This document shows, piece by piece, positions 41,724 through 50,470 of a stretch of 63,124 nucleotides of DNA. The stretch's first letter is position 1. Each line of letters begins with the position of its first letter. The DNA lies in NCBI GenBank assembly GCA_041498815.1, contig JBGQJC010000009.1, positions 1-63,124 on the forward strand, read 5' to 3'. The notes beneath the pieces are model-generated. The model was not told the origin of the DNA, did no database searches, and worked only from the letters and a program-made list of their open reading frames with translations. Made by a program: the position numbers and the translations under genes. This DNA is from DATDPM01 sp041498815. GTDB taxonomy: Bacteria > Pseudomonadota > Alphaproteobacteria > DATDPM01.

Positions 41724-42230
41724 TCAGTCTTGATCCGGACGGGTGTCCGGCTCTTTGGACGGGGCATCGTCCTCGCCGGAGCCTGCGTTCTCACCGATGT
41801 CGCCGTCTTCGCCGGGGCCGGCATCCTCGCCGGCTTCGTCATCGTCCTCGATAGGCGCTTCGTCATCCTCGATGGCTTCGTCATCCTCGAGGGCTTCGTC
41901 GTCCTCAACGGCCACTTTGGTCTTCGCGGCCTCGCCCGCAAGCTGGGACAAGTCTTCGGCGCTGGCCGAAAGCTCCATCATCTCGGCCTCGGGCTCGTCC
42001 ACCTCGACGTGCTTCTGGAAAGCGCGGATGATTTGGTCGCCAAGGACCTCGGTTGAAATGGTTCCATCCGCGATCTCGCGCAACGCCACCACCGCATTCT
42101 TGTCGTTGTCGCGCTCGACGGTGAGCGGCGCACCCGCCGCGATATCGCGGCCGCGGCGCGCCCCCAAGAGAACGAGGTCGAAGCGGTTGGGAACCCTGGT
42201 GACGCAATCTTCGACGGTAACGCGGGCCAT
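41724..42230 (-). CDS. rpoZ: RNA polymerase omega subunit with long acidic tail
   Basis: Omega helps fold and stabilise the beta' subunit. MARVTVEDCVTRVPNRFDLV and the NAVVALREIAD segment are conserved. The usual protein has about 100-130 residues; this one has 168. The extra C-terminus (about 105 to the end) is almost only Asp, Glu, Ala, Gly and Pro, in imperfect repeats such as EDDEAIEDDEAPIEDDDEAG. The DNA of that segment is also repetitive. It is upstream of rsh on the same strand, with an 82-base gap. Confidence 0.95.
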   Translation of the reverse strand: MARVTVEDCVTRVPNRFDLVLLGARRGRDIAAGAPLTVERDNDKNAVVALREIADGTISTEVLGDQIIRAFQKHVEVDEPEAEMMELSASAEDLSQLAGEAAKTKVAVEDDEALEDDEAIEDDEAPIEDDDEAGEDAGPGEDGDIGENAGSGEDDAPSKEPDTRPDQD

Positions 42231-42371
42231 AGCCTCTCCTTGCGCTCTTTATAGCCGTTGAGCGCGCGGTCAGGAATATAGGTAGCACCCCCCGGCAAGG
42301 CAAGGAGAATCCTAGGAAAATCGCGGATTTCCGGGACTAGCAGGGGGTCCCGCTGCTCCCCGTTTGGGGGC

Positions 42372-42857
42372 TCAAATCGGACGGATGATCTGCCCCGGCG
42401 GCAGTGCTGCGATGAGGTCCGGTAGGCTCTTGCCCAGGGCCGGGTGGCGCCAGCCCGGCGCGATATCGGCCAGAGGCAGCAGCACGAAGGCCCGTTGATG
42501 CATCCGGGGATGGGGCAAACTCGGCGGTCCGGCCGCGACCAGGTCGTTATAGGCGAGCAAATCGAGGTCGAGGATGCGGGCTTCGTTGCGCTCGCGCCGT
42601 ATCCGCCCGAATCGTTCCTCGATGCCGTGAAGCACCGCAAGCAAGGCATCCGGCGCAAGCCGGGTTTCGACCTCCGCCACGGCGTTGACGAACCAGGGCT
42701 GGTCCGACACGGGCACCGGTGCGCTCTCGAACCAGCGCGAGGTGCGGCGGAGTGCCACCCCTTCCCGTTCCAATTCGGCGAGCGCCGCGCGGCCGGTATC
42801 GAGCGGCGAGCCGAATCGGGCGCTCTGGAGGTTGGAACCGACGCCGATGAGGATCAA
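42372..42857 (-). CDS. folK: HPPK, folate pyrophosphokinase
   Basis: FolK transfers pyrophosphate from ATP to 6-hydroxymethyl-dihydropterin in folate synthesis. MILIGVGSNLQSARFGSPLD is the start, VSDQPWFVNAVAEVETRLAP the substrate loop, EARILDLDLLAYNDLV the magnesium aspartates, and LPHPRMHQRAFVLLPLADIA follows. 161 residues. It is upstream of rpoZ in the same order as in many relatives, 141 bases apart. Confidence 0.94.
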   Translation of the reverse strand: MILIGVGSNLQSARFGSPLDTGRAALAELEREGVALRRTSRWFESAPVPVSDQPWFVNAVAEVETRLAPDALLAVLHGIEERFGRIRRERNEARILDLDLLAYNDLVAAGPPSLPHPRMHQRAFVLLPLADIAPGWRHPALGKSLPDLIAALPPGQIIRPI

Positions 42858-43003
42858 ATCCTTGAATTCCCGGCCCTTGCGGGGCGCTGCCGTCCGGTTT
42901 AACTATGGATCGATAACCCAATACTGGGGCCCGCGGTACTTTCGTCCGGCAAGCCGTCCGGAGGGACCGCGGGGATTCATTCATTTCATTAGGATATTGC
43001 CAA

Positions 43004-43576
43004 ATGATTTTCTACCCGGAAGAACGCCTCGCCTTATTCATCGACGGCGCCAATCTTTATGCCGCGGCCAAGGCCGTGGGTTTCGACATCGATTACAAGC
43101 GCCTGCTGGACCATTTCTCCGCCAAGGGCCGGCTCATCCGCGCCTTTTATTACACGGCCTTGATCGACGACCAGGAATTTTCGCCGATCCGGCCGCTGGT
43201 CGATTGGCTCGACTACAACGGCTACACCATGGTGACGAAGCCGGCGAAGGAATTCACCGACTCGGCCGGCCGGCGCAAGATCAAGGGCAACATGGACATC
43301 GAAATCGCGATCGACATGATGGAGATGGCGGAATCGGTCGAGCACCAAGTGTTGTTTTCGGGCGACGGCGATTTCCGCCGCCTGGTCGAAGCCGTCCAGC
43401 GCAAGGGCGTCCGCGTCACGGTGGTCAGCACCGTACGCACGGCGCCGCCCATGGCGGCCGATGAATTGCGGCGCCAAGCCGACAATTTCATCGAGCTGCA
43501 GGACTTGGTGCCGACGATCTCGCGCACACCGCCCGACCGCGACCAGGACGCAACGAAACTCGCCCATTCGGCATAA
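43004..43576 (+). CDS. NYN domain protein (LabA/DUF88 type)
   Basis: A 190-residue PIN-like NYN nuclease domain. RLALFIDGANLYAAAKAVG is the first acidic motif, KGNMDIEIAIDMMEMAESVE the second, and VLFSGDGDFRRLVEAVQRKG the third, giving the expected aspartates. These proteins act on RNA, or in some cases in signalling; the target here is unknown. It is divergent from folK and followed by a uracil-DNA glycosylase gene after 3 bases. Confidence 0.9.
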   Translation: MIFYPEERLALFIDGANLYAAAKAVGFDIDYKRLLDHFSAKGRLIRAFYYTALIDDQEFSPIRPLVDWLDYNGYTMVTKPAKEFTDSAGRRKIKGNMDIEIAIDMMEMAESVEHQVLFSGDGDFRRLVEAVQRKGVRVTVVSTVRTAPPMAADELRRQADNFIELQDLVPTISRTPPDRDQDATKLAHSA

Positions 43577-43579
43577 CGC

Positions 43580-44392
43580 ATGGCCGCGCGGAATTGCCGG
43601 GCACCGCACCGCGACTGCCCCCGGTGTCCGCGGCTTGCCGCATTCCGACGGGCGAACCGCGACGCGCACCCCGATTGGCACAACGCGCCGGTCCCGTCCT
43701 TCGCGCCGAATCCACGCCGCGGGCCGGTGCGGCTTTTGATCGTCGGCCTCGCTCCGGGATTGAAAGGGGCGAACCGGACCGGCCGCCCATTCACCGGAGA
43801 TCACGCGGGGGAGATTCTCTATCCAGCACTCCTGCGCCACGGCTTTGCCGCCGGGCGCTATGGCGCGACCCGGGATGATGGGCTGCTTCTTGCAGGCTGC
43901 CGTATCACCAATGCGGTGCGCTGCGTGCCGCCGCAAAACAAGCCGACACCGGCCGAGATCAGAACATGCGGCACGTTCCTCGAAGCCGAGATTGCGGCCC
44001 TTCCAGATCTCGCCATCATCCTGGCGCTGGGCACCGTCGCCCACGGGTCGGCGCTGCGCGCGCTCGGCCTCGCCAAATCCGCGAAACCCTTCCGCCACGG
44101 CGCGTTTCACACCGTGCCCGGCGCGGACCCCAAACGCGCGCTTACGCTTGCCGACAGCTATCACTGCTCGCGCTACAACCTCAACACCGGGCGTCTCACG
44201 GAAAAGATGTTCGACTCGGTCATCGCCGGCATCCGGCGGCGCCTGGAAAAGAAAGTCAGGCGCGCAGCAACCGGCGTTTCTGGCGCTGCCAGTCGCGCTC
44301 CTTCTCGGCGGCGCGCTTGTCGTGCTTCTTCTTGCCGCGGCCAAGCCCCAGTTCCACCTTCGCGCGGCCGGTGGGGCCAAAATAAATACTGA
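43580..44392 (+). CDS. Uracil-DNA glycosylase, family 5 (UDGb)
   Basis: UDGb removes uracil and deaminated purines from DNA. GLAPGLKGANRTGRPFTGDH is motif A of the family with its Fe-S cysteines upstream (CRAPHRDCPRCPRL) and Cys in LLAGCRITNAVRCVPPQNKP. Motif B reads SYHCSRYNLNTGRLTEKMF. The predicted 270 residues exceed the usual 210-230; the last 45 (RRAATGVSGAASRAPSRRR onward) are only the reverse strand of smpB and look non-natural. It overlaps smpB by 137 bases tail to tail. Confidence 0.88.
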   Translation: MAARNCRAPHRDCPRCPRLAAFRRANRDAHPDWHNAPVPSFAPNPRRGPVRLLIVGLAPGLKGANRTGRPFTGDHAGEILYPALLRHGFAAGRYGATRDDGLLLAGCRITNAVRCVPPQNKPTPAEIRTCGTFLEAEIAALPDLAIILALGTVAHGSALRALGLAKSAKPFRHGAFHTVPGADPKRALTLADSYHCSRYNLNTGRLTEKMFDSVIAGIRRRLEKKVRRAATGVSGAASRAPSRRRACRASSCRGQAPVPPSRGRWGQNKY

Positions 44393-44717
44393 GCGCCACC
44401 AGCGTGTACCCTTCCCGGGTGATCGCGCCGATCAGCCGGGCGACCTGACGCCGGTGCAGCAGGAGCTTCCGGGTGCGGCGCGGCTCGTGATTGAAGCGGC
44501 CGGCGGGCGGATATTCGGGGATGTGGGAGTTGAACAAATACAGCTCGCCGTCTTGTTCCGCGGCGTAACTTTCATTGATGCCGCCGCGTCCCGCGCGAAG
44601 CGACTTGACCTCGGTGCCGGTCAAAACGATTCCGGCCTCGATCGTCTCTTCGATCGCGTAGTTGTGCCGCGCCTTGCGGTTCTGCGCGATCACCCGCCGT
44701 GCGGCGGCCTTCGCCAT
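44256..44717 (-). CDS. smpB: SsrA-binding protein SmpB
   Basis: SmpB brings tmRNA to stalled ribosomes. HNYAIEETIEAGIVLTGTEV, LRAGRGGINESYA, NSHIPEYPPAGRFNHEPRRT and SIYFGPTGRAKVELGLGRGK are diagnostic. The C-terminus is basic and ends QRQKRRLLRA. ATG 44717 gives 153 residues; the upstream extension belongs to the dapA gap. It lies 8 bases downstream of dapA. Confidence 0.95.
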   Translation of the reverse strand: MAKAAARRVIAQNRKARHNYAIEETIEAGIVLTGTEVKSLRAGRGGINESYAAEQDGELYLFNSHIPEYPPAGRFNHEPRRTRKLLLHRRQVARLIGAITREGYTLVALSIYFGPTGRAKVELGLGRGKKKHDKRAAEKERDWQRQKRRLLRA

Positions 44718-44725
44718 GGCGTCCG

Positions 44726-45595
44726 CTAGGACAACAGACCGGCCAGGGCCGATTCGATCCGGGCCTTGCTGGCATCCGAGACCTCGCACATCGGCAACCG
44801 GAGCTCGCCGGTGCAGAGCTTCAGGAGGCTCGCCGCATATTTGACGGGCGCGGGACTGGTTTCGACGAACATGGCGTCATGGACGGGAAAAAGTTTTTCG
44901 TTGAGCGCCATGACCCTCGCCATGTCGCCCTTCGCCCAGGCCTTGTGCAATTCGGCGCAAAGCCTCGGCGCGATATTGGCGGTGACCGAGATGCAGCCGA
45001 CCCCGCCCTGGACCAGGAACGGGACGACCGTCGCGTCTTCGCCCGAGAGCTGGCAGAAGTCGCGCCCGATCGCAAGCCGGGTGCGGAGCGGCCGTGCGAG
45101 GTCGCTGGTTGCATCCTTGACGCCGACGATGTTTTTCAGCTTGGCGAGCCGCGCCATGGTCGCAACCGACATATCCACCACGCTGCGCCCGGGAATGTTG
45201 TAGATGATGATCGGAATATCGGCCGCGTCGTGCACCGCCTTGAAGTGGCGGTACATGCCTTCCTGCGACGGCTTGTTATAATAAGGTGTGACGACCAATG
45301 CCGCATCGGCGCCGACCTTTTCGGCGTGGCGCGTGAGCATGATCGCTTCGTCGGTGGAATTCGATCCGGCCCCGGCGATCACCGGGACGCGGCCTTTGGC
45401 CGCCTTGACGCACAGCTCCACCACCCGCATGTGCTCGTCGTGGGAGAGCGTGGGCGATTCGCCCGTGGTGCCGCAAGGCACCAAGCCGTTGGTGCCCTCG
45501 GCGATCTGCCAATCGATGAGCGAGGCAAACGCGGGCTCGTCCACCTTGCCGCCGCGAAACGGCGTAATCAGGGCGACGATCGATCCTGTGAACAT
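44726..45595 (-). CDS. dapA: 4-hydroxy-tetrahydrodipicolinate synthase
   Basis: DapA condenses pyruvate with aspartate semialdehyde toward lysine and meso-diaminopimelate. LVPCGTTGESPTLSHDEHMR, the tyrosine in VTPYYNKPSQEGMYRHF and the Schiff-base lysine in NIVGVKDATSDLARP are seen. 289 residues. Divergent from the transglycosylase gene and followed by smpB. Confidence 0.96.
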   Translation of the reverse strand: MFTGSIVALITPFRGGKVDEPAFASLIDWQIAEGTNGLVPCGTTGESPTLSHDEHMRVVELCVKAAKGRVPVIAGAGSNSTDEAIMLTRHAEKVGADAALVVTPYYNKPSQEGMYRHFKAVHDAADIPIIIYNIPGRSVVDMSVATMARLAKLKNIVGVKDATSDLARPLRTRLAIGRDFCQLSGEDATVVPFLVQGGVGCISVTANIAPRLCAELHKAWAKGDMARVMALNEKLFPVHDAMFVETSPAPVKYAASLLKLCTGELRLPMCEVSDASKARIESALAGLLS

Positions 45596-45751
45596 CCGGC
45601 CACTCCGGGGTGCTTGCCGAGGCGAACATAGCGGCCTCCGCTGGCACCCACAAGCACGCCCCCATCTGGTGCCGGCCCCCGGCGGCGCTTACAATGCGTT
45701 AAGAGAACGGGGGCACGATTGCGAGCGGTGAAAACCGTCCCCGGGGGAAGG

Positions 45752-47740
45752 ATGACGTTGCCTATGCTTTCGACCCGGCGCGCAAGGGTTGGCGCCGCGG
45801 GTTTGGCGTTGGGGGTGCTTCTGGCGGGCGCGCCCGCGGTTGCGGCACCCCTATCGCACCATGACGAACAGATTTATGGCGAGGCCTTCGCCGCCGCAGG
45901 CGCCGGCAAGTGGAGCTATGCGCGCGGCCTTGCCGCCAAGGCCCAAGATCCGCTCCTCGCCAAGGCGCTGTTGTGGCTCGGCATGTCGGAGCCCGATTCC
46001 GACATGGGTTTCGAGGATCGCGTCGCCTTCATGGCCGACAATCCGGATTGGCCCGCCGGCGACACCTTTCGCCAGCATCTCGAGGAGTCGATGGACGAGT
46101 CGACGCCCGATCGGGCGATTCTCGACTGGTTCGCGAACAACGAGCCCGTCACCGCCCACGGCATGGTGCGCGCCGCCGAGGCCTTGGAGCGCAAGGGCGA
46201 TGCCGCAAAGGCGCAAGCCTTGCTGCGGCGGGCCTGGATCGAAGGCAATTTCGCGCTCAGCGAAGAGCGCACCTTCCTGGCCCGCCACGGCAAGATGCTG
46301 CGGCCCGCCGATCACCTGGCCCGGCTGGATCGTCTGCTCTGGGACGGGCGTTACGATGCGGCGCACCGCCTGCTGAGCAAGGTCGATCGCGCCCACCAGG
46401 CCCTGGCCGAGGCGCGGCGGCGGCTGCGCGAGATGGAAGGTGCCGTGGATTGGGCCATGCGCCGCGTGCCGCCCGAGCTGCAGAACGATCCCGGGCTTCT
46501 TTACGACCGCCTGCGCTGGCGCCGGCGCAAGGACAATGTCGCGGCGGCGCGGGAAATCCTCGAACATCCGCCCGCAAATTTGGTGCGGCCCGAGCTTTGG
46601 TGGGTCGAGCGCGGGGCGATCGCAAGGCGCGTCTTGGCTTCGGGCGACATCTCGGTCGCGTACCGCTTGGCGACGCACCACGGCCTAAGCGACGGTCCCG
46701 CTTTCATCGAGGCCGAATGGCTTTCGGGCTGGATCGCGTTCCGTTTCCTGCAAGACCCGCCAACGGCGCTCGATCATTTCGCACGCGCTTACGGCGCGGC
46801 CCATTTCCCCGCGAGCCGCGCGCGCGCCGCCTATTGGGCCGGCCGCGCCGCCGAAGCGATCAAGGACAAACCGGGTCTCGCCCAGGAATGGTTCGGCCGC
46901 GCCGCCGCCAGCGTCACCACCTATCACGGCCAGCTTGCCGCCCACCGCCTGGCCGGCGGCAAGGGATTGAACCTGCCTTCCGATCCGCAGCCGACCGCGG
47001 AGGATAAGGCCCGGTTCGAATCGCGCGAGCTTGTTTCCGCCGTGCACCAACTGAGCCAGATCGGGGAGGAGAAAACGGCGCGCCCCTTCGTCCTGCACTT
47101 GCTCGAGATCGCGGAAGGGCCCGGCGAAGCCGGTCTGGTCGCCCAACTCGCGCTCGATATCGGCCGCCCGGATATCGCGGTCACGGTGGCCAAACGGGCC
47201 CTGAAGAACGACGTCGTCCTCATCGCCTCGGCCTATCCGATTCCGCACCAGCCGCCTTCCGACGAGCCCGAGGCGGCCTTGGTGCTGGCCGTGATGCGTC
47301 AGGAAAGCGCGTTCGATTCGGTCGCCGAAAGCAGCGCCGGCGCCCGCGGCCTGATGCAGCTCATGCCCGCAACCGCGAAACAAATGGCGCGCAGCCTCGG
47401 AATCAACTACTCGCACAAGAAACTCGATTCCGATCCCGAATATAATCTCAGGCTCGGCACCGCGTATCTCGACGATCTGCTGCGGCACTATGACGGTTCT
47501 TACGTGTTGGCCTTGACCGCCTATAACGCGGGCCCGGCGCGCCTTTCGGGATGGATGAAGGACAACGGCGATCCCCGCGCCCACGATGTCGACGCCATCG
47601 ACTGGATCGAAATGATTCCCTTCAACGAAACCCGCGACTATGTGCAGCGCGTCCTCGAGAATCTCCAGATCTACCGCGCGCGCCTCGGCAAAACGACGAT
47701 GGCGCAATCGATCGAAGACGATCTGCACATTTCCGAATAA
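45752..47740 (+). CDS. slt: Soluble lytic murein transglycosylase
   Basis: Slt70-like enzyme that cuts peptidoglycan glycan strands to 1,6-anhydromuropeptides in the periplasm. A signal peptide (GLALGVLLAGAPAVA), a large helical superhelix (about 50-500), and the C-terminal SLT domain with the catalytic glutamate in VLAVMRQESAFDSVAESS, GARGLMQLMPATAKQMA and LALTAYNAGPARLSGW. I chose ATG 45752, which has GGGGGAAGG just upstream, over the TTG at 45719. 662 residues. A TACAAT at 45690-45695 may be its -10. Confidence 0.93.
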   Translation: MTLPMLSTRRARVGAAGLALGVLLAGAPAVAAPLSHHDEQIYGEAFAAAGAGKWSYARGLAAKAQDPLLAKALLWLGMSEPDSDMGFEDRVAFMADNPDWPAGDTFRQHLEESMDESTPDRAILDWFANNEPVTAHGMVRAAEALERKGDAAKAQALLRRAWIEGNFALSEERTFLARHGKMLRPADHLARLDRLLWDGRYDAAHRLLSKVDRAHQALAEARRRLREMEGAVDWAMRRVPPELQNDPGLLYDRLRWRRRKDNVAAAREILEHPPANLVRPELWWVERGAIARRVLASGDISVAYRLATHHGLSDGPAFIEAEWLSGWIAFRFLQDPPTALDHFARAYGAAHFPASRARAAYWAGRAAEAIKDKPGLAQEWFGRAAASVTTYHGQLAAHRLAGGKGLNLPSDPQPTAEDKARFESRELVSAVHQLSQIGEEKTARPFVLHLLEIAEGPGEAGLVAQLALDIGRPDIAVTVAKRALKNDVVLIASAYPIPHQPPSDEPEAALVLAVMRQESAFDSVAESSAGARGLMQLMPATAKQMARSLGINYSHKKLDSDPEYNLRLGTAYLDDLLRHYDGSYVLALTAYNAGPARLSGWMKDNGDPRAHDVDAIDWIEMIPFNETRDYVQRVLENLQIYRARLGKTTMAQSIEDDLHISE

Positions 47741-47745
47741 GAGAA

Positions 47746-48633
47746 TTGACCGCGCCAACGACTTTCAAGGCCGATCCGGGCGACGCCGGTTTTAGGGGGT
47801 GTTACCTGACGGCGGGCGATGGCCTGCGGCTTTACTTCCGGGACTACGGCCCGCAGGAATCGCATCGCGCCGTCATCCTAGCTCTCCCGGGACTGACCCG
47901 TAATTCGAAGGATTTCCGCGGTCTTGCCGCCAGATACTCCGGCACGCGCCGGGTGATTTGTCCCGATTACCGCGGCCGCGGGCGGTCCGCTTACGATCCC
48001 GACTGGCGCCATTACGAGCCGCGCAATTATGTCGAGGACATGCGCCACCTGCTCGCCGCCCTCAACATCCACCGGGTCGTGGCGGTCGGAACGTCGCTCG
48101 GCGTGTTCGTGGCCCTCGGGCTTGCGCTGGCCGTGCCAAGCACACTTTGCGGCGCCGTCCTCAACGACGCGGGACCCGAGGTCGATCCCGATGGAATGGC
48201 GCGCATTCTCAATTATATCCATGGCTTACGCCCACAATCCAATTGGCAGGAAGCGGTTCTCGCACTCCGTCGCGCCCTTCCCAACCAGTCCATCCAAGAC
48301 GATGCCGACTGGCTTGCTTTCGCCCGCGCCACCTATCGCGAAGCTGCGGACGCCCGGCTCTATACCGACTGGGACCCGAATATCGTCAAGCCCTTCATGC
48401 GGCCCGCGGAGGCGCCCGCCGATTTGTGGGCCGTCTATCGCGGGATCGCGAAAATTCCGGCGCTGGCGGTGCGCGCGGGAGAATCGGATGTGTTGAGCGA
48501 GGCAACCTTCCGGCGCATGAAAGCCCTGAAGCCGGACCTCATCCAGGTGACGGTGCCGGGCGTGGGCCACGCGCCGAGCCTCAAGGAACCCGCGGTGACG
48601 CAGGCGCTCGATGAATTCTTCGCCCGGGTTTAG
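47746..48633 (+). CDS. Alpha/beta hydrolase
   Basis: A 295-residue alpha/beta hydrolase. ILALPGLTRNSKDFRGLAAR is the oxyanion region, VICPDYRGRGRSAYDPDWR the strand 4 loop, AVGTSLGVFVALGLA the nucleophile elbow (Ser in G-T-S-L-G), Asp at LAVRAGESDVLSE and His in VPGVGHAPSLKEP. The only start close to the transglycosylase stop is a TTG at 47746, 5 bases after it; the frame is open farther upstream inside the transglycosylase gene. Substrate unknown. It ends in a 4-base convergent overlap with the methyltransferase gene. Confidence 0.85.
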   Translation: MTAPTTFKADPGDAGFRGCYLTAGDGLRLYFRDYGPQESHRAVILALPGLTRNSKDFRGLAARYSGTRRVICPDYRGRGRSAYDPDWRHYEPRNYVEDMRHLLAALNIHRVVAVGTSLGVFVALGLALAVPSTLCGAVLNDAGPEVDPDGMARILNYIHGLRPQSNWQEAVLALRRALPNQSIQDDADWLAFARATYREAADARLYTDWDPNIVKPFMRPAEAPADLWAVYRGIAKIPALAVRAGESDVLSEATFRRMKALKPDLIQVTVPGVGHAPSLKEPAVTQALDEFFARV

Positions 48634-49382
48634 GGCAGGCGATCCACCAAGAGACGCGATTTCTTCAAAATGTAGACGGCCAGAAACAGCGCGGTGACGG
48701 CGGCGAACAGGATTCCAAACCCGGTCAGGAAATCGCCCGGTGCCGCAAAACCCTCCGCCCGCAGCGTCTTCACGGTTTCGAGCAACAGCGCGACGACGAT
48801 CCAGGAATAGACGCTGCTGTATTCCTTGAGGATGACGCGGCGCCAGTTGAAGGTCATGCTATCCAACGTCGCCTTGAGCCCGTGCAAATTCGGAATCCAG
48901 CGGTTGACCTGCCGGGCGTACGCTTCGTATTCGGCGCCGAATTTGGAGCGGAGGTAGTTTTCCTCGGCGGCCACGATGGTGACATAGGCGAACAGGAAGA
49001 AGGCGCCGCCGATGACATAGACCCAGAGGTTGTTCGCCAGCACGAGAAGAGCCGACAGCAGCAGCAGATTGCCGACGTAAAGCGGGTTGCGGCAATGCGC
49101 GAACAGGCCCTCGATCACCAGCTTTTCGGCAAAGACCTGCTTGTCGACGCCGCCGCGCTTGATGTAGGCAAGACCGACGACCAGGGCGCGCAAGCCTTCC
49201 CCCAGCAGCGCCAGAGCCAGAGCCAGAACGCCGAGCGGGGAGCCGTCGGCCGCGTCCTGCGGCGGGAACAGCAGGACCAAAGGGATCAATAACATCGGGA
49301 AGGCGTAGTTCCGGTAGCGGAACAGGAAGTTTCCGGCGCGAATCAGCAGGCCGTCGCGCGCGGCCCGGAAAGCTGCGGCCAT
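48630..49382 (-). CDS. ICMT-like integral membrane methyltransferase
   Basis: A 250-residue polytopic protein with about six membrane segments and the isoprenylcysteine-methyltransferase / PEMT signature HCRNPLYVGNLLLLSALLVL, then AEENYLRSKFGAEYEAYARQ. Such proteins methylate lipid or prenyl substrates with SAM; bacterial substrates are mostly unknown. Its ATG directly abuts the stop codon of cmoA (TAG-ATG), so the two are translated as a unit. Confidence 0.85.
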   Translation of the reverse strand: MAAAFRAARDGLLIRAGNFLFRYRNYAFPMLLIPLVLLFPPQDAADGSPLGVLALALALLGEGLRALVVGLAYIKRGGVDKQVFAEKLVIEGLFAHCRNPLYVGNLLLLSALLVLANNLWVYVIGGAFFLFAYVTIVAAEENYLRSKFGAEYEAYARQVNRWIPNLHGLKATLDSMTFNWRRVILKEYSSVYSWIVVALLLETVKTLRAEGFAAPGDFLTGFGILFAAVTALFLAVYILKKSRLLVDRLP

Positions 49383-50165
49383 CTACTTGATGGCGACGAC
49401 GCCGCAGAAATTGTACCAGCGGAAAAATTCCTCGACGCTGCTGTAACCGGCGGCCACCAGCATGTCGCGGTTTTCCTCGTACCGGTACGGGATGAGGACG
49501 TTTTCGAGCGCCTCGCGTTTGAGCGTAATTTCCGTGTTGGAATATCCGTTGCGCCGTTTCATCTCGTAATAGTGCTTGATGAACAGGCGGTTCAGAAGCG
49601 AATCGGTGAGCGTGATCTTTTCGACCAATATGAGACAGCCGGATTTATTCAGCCCCTCGTGAATCTTGCGGATCACCTTTTCCCGGTACAGCGGCCGCAC
49701 GAATTGCAGCGTCAGGATCATCACCGCGACGGACGCGTTCTCCATCATCTGGAATTGGTCGAGATCACCGTTCACCAGCTCGAAGGCGCGTGTCATCTTG
49801 TTCGCTTCGAGCTTCTGGCGCGCCTTGGCGAGCATGTCGTCGGAATTGTCGACGCCCACGAAGCGCACGCCCGGATCGACCACCCGGTCGAGCGCCAGCA
49901 AGGTGTTGCCGGTGGCGCAACCGAGGTCGTAGAGATTCGTGCCCGGGGCTCCGAAATCGGCGGCGATATCGGCGGTCATGCGCTGAATCTCGTCATAGAA
50001 CGGGACCGAGCGGTCGACCATGTCGTCGAAGACGGACGCCGTCTCCTTGCCGAATTTGAAGTCGCCGATGGTCGGCTTCTCTTCCGCGAAGATGTTGTCG
50101 CGGGCTTCCGCCGCCCCGGCGCGGGATTCGGCCGAGCCGATGCCGATGACTTTGCGATCCGTCAT
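49383..50165 (-). CDS. cmoA: Carboxy-SAM synthase CmoA-like methyltransferase
   Basis: CmoA converts SAM and prephenate to carboxy-SAM, used by CmoB to modify uridine-34 of some tRNAs. Conserved segments are GDFKFGKETASVFDDMVDRS, LYDLGCATGNTLLALDR, VAVMILTLQFVRPL and RNGYSNTEITLKREALENVL. ATG 50165 gives 260 residues, near the family length. No cmoB is in the window, and the partner gene is instead the ICMT-like methyltransferase, so an altered role is possible. Confidence 0.85.
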   Translation of the reverse strand: MTDRKVIGIGSAESRAGAAEARDNIFAEEKPTIGDFKFGKETASVFDDMVDRSVPFYDEIQRMTADIAADFGAPGTNLYDLGCATGNTLLALDRVVDPGVRFVGVDNSDDMLAKARQKLEANKMTRAFELVNGDLDQFQMMENASVAVMILTLQFVRPLYREKVIRKIHEGLNKSGCLILVEKITLTDSLLNRLFIKHYYEMKRRNGYSNTEITLKREALENVLIPYRYEENRDMLVAAGYSSVEEFFRWYNFCGVVAIK

Positions 50166-50470
50166 GTTCCCCTTTCCGTTTCCGGCCTTCAGCCGAAGCC
50201 TCGAATCGTGATCGAGGAAAGCCAAAAGGTCAACCGCCCCGTACCATCGCCCGGCGGCAGCAAACATAGCGCCACCCGCGCCATCGGGCCCGGAGCGGGG
50301 CCCGGAGCACCCGGAATGGTATGGCAAAACCGCCTGGAAAGGGGTGGAAACTTCGCCCCCGGACTTCTATGGTAACGCCGCCCGGACCCGCGCGGAAATG
50401 CAAGGGTTTCGCGCCTCGGACGGGTTGTTCGCGGCGCGGAGCTTTGCAGGTTGCAACCCAGCGGGCCGCG
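50166..50470. promoter_or_regulatory. Divergent region, cmoA / efflux operon
   Basis: These 305 bases separate the divergent cmoA and outer-membrane-factor genes. The frame of the latter is open across much of it, but no signal sequence precedes its ATG at 50471. I see no strong promoter match or metal-regulator site, and no regulator gene is adjacent. Confidence 0.3.
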
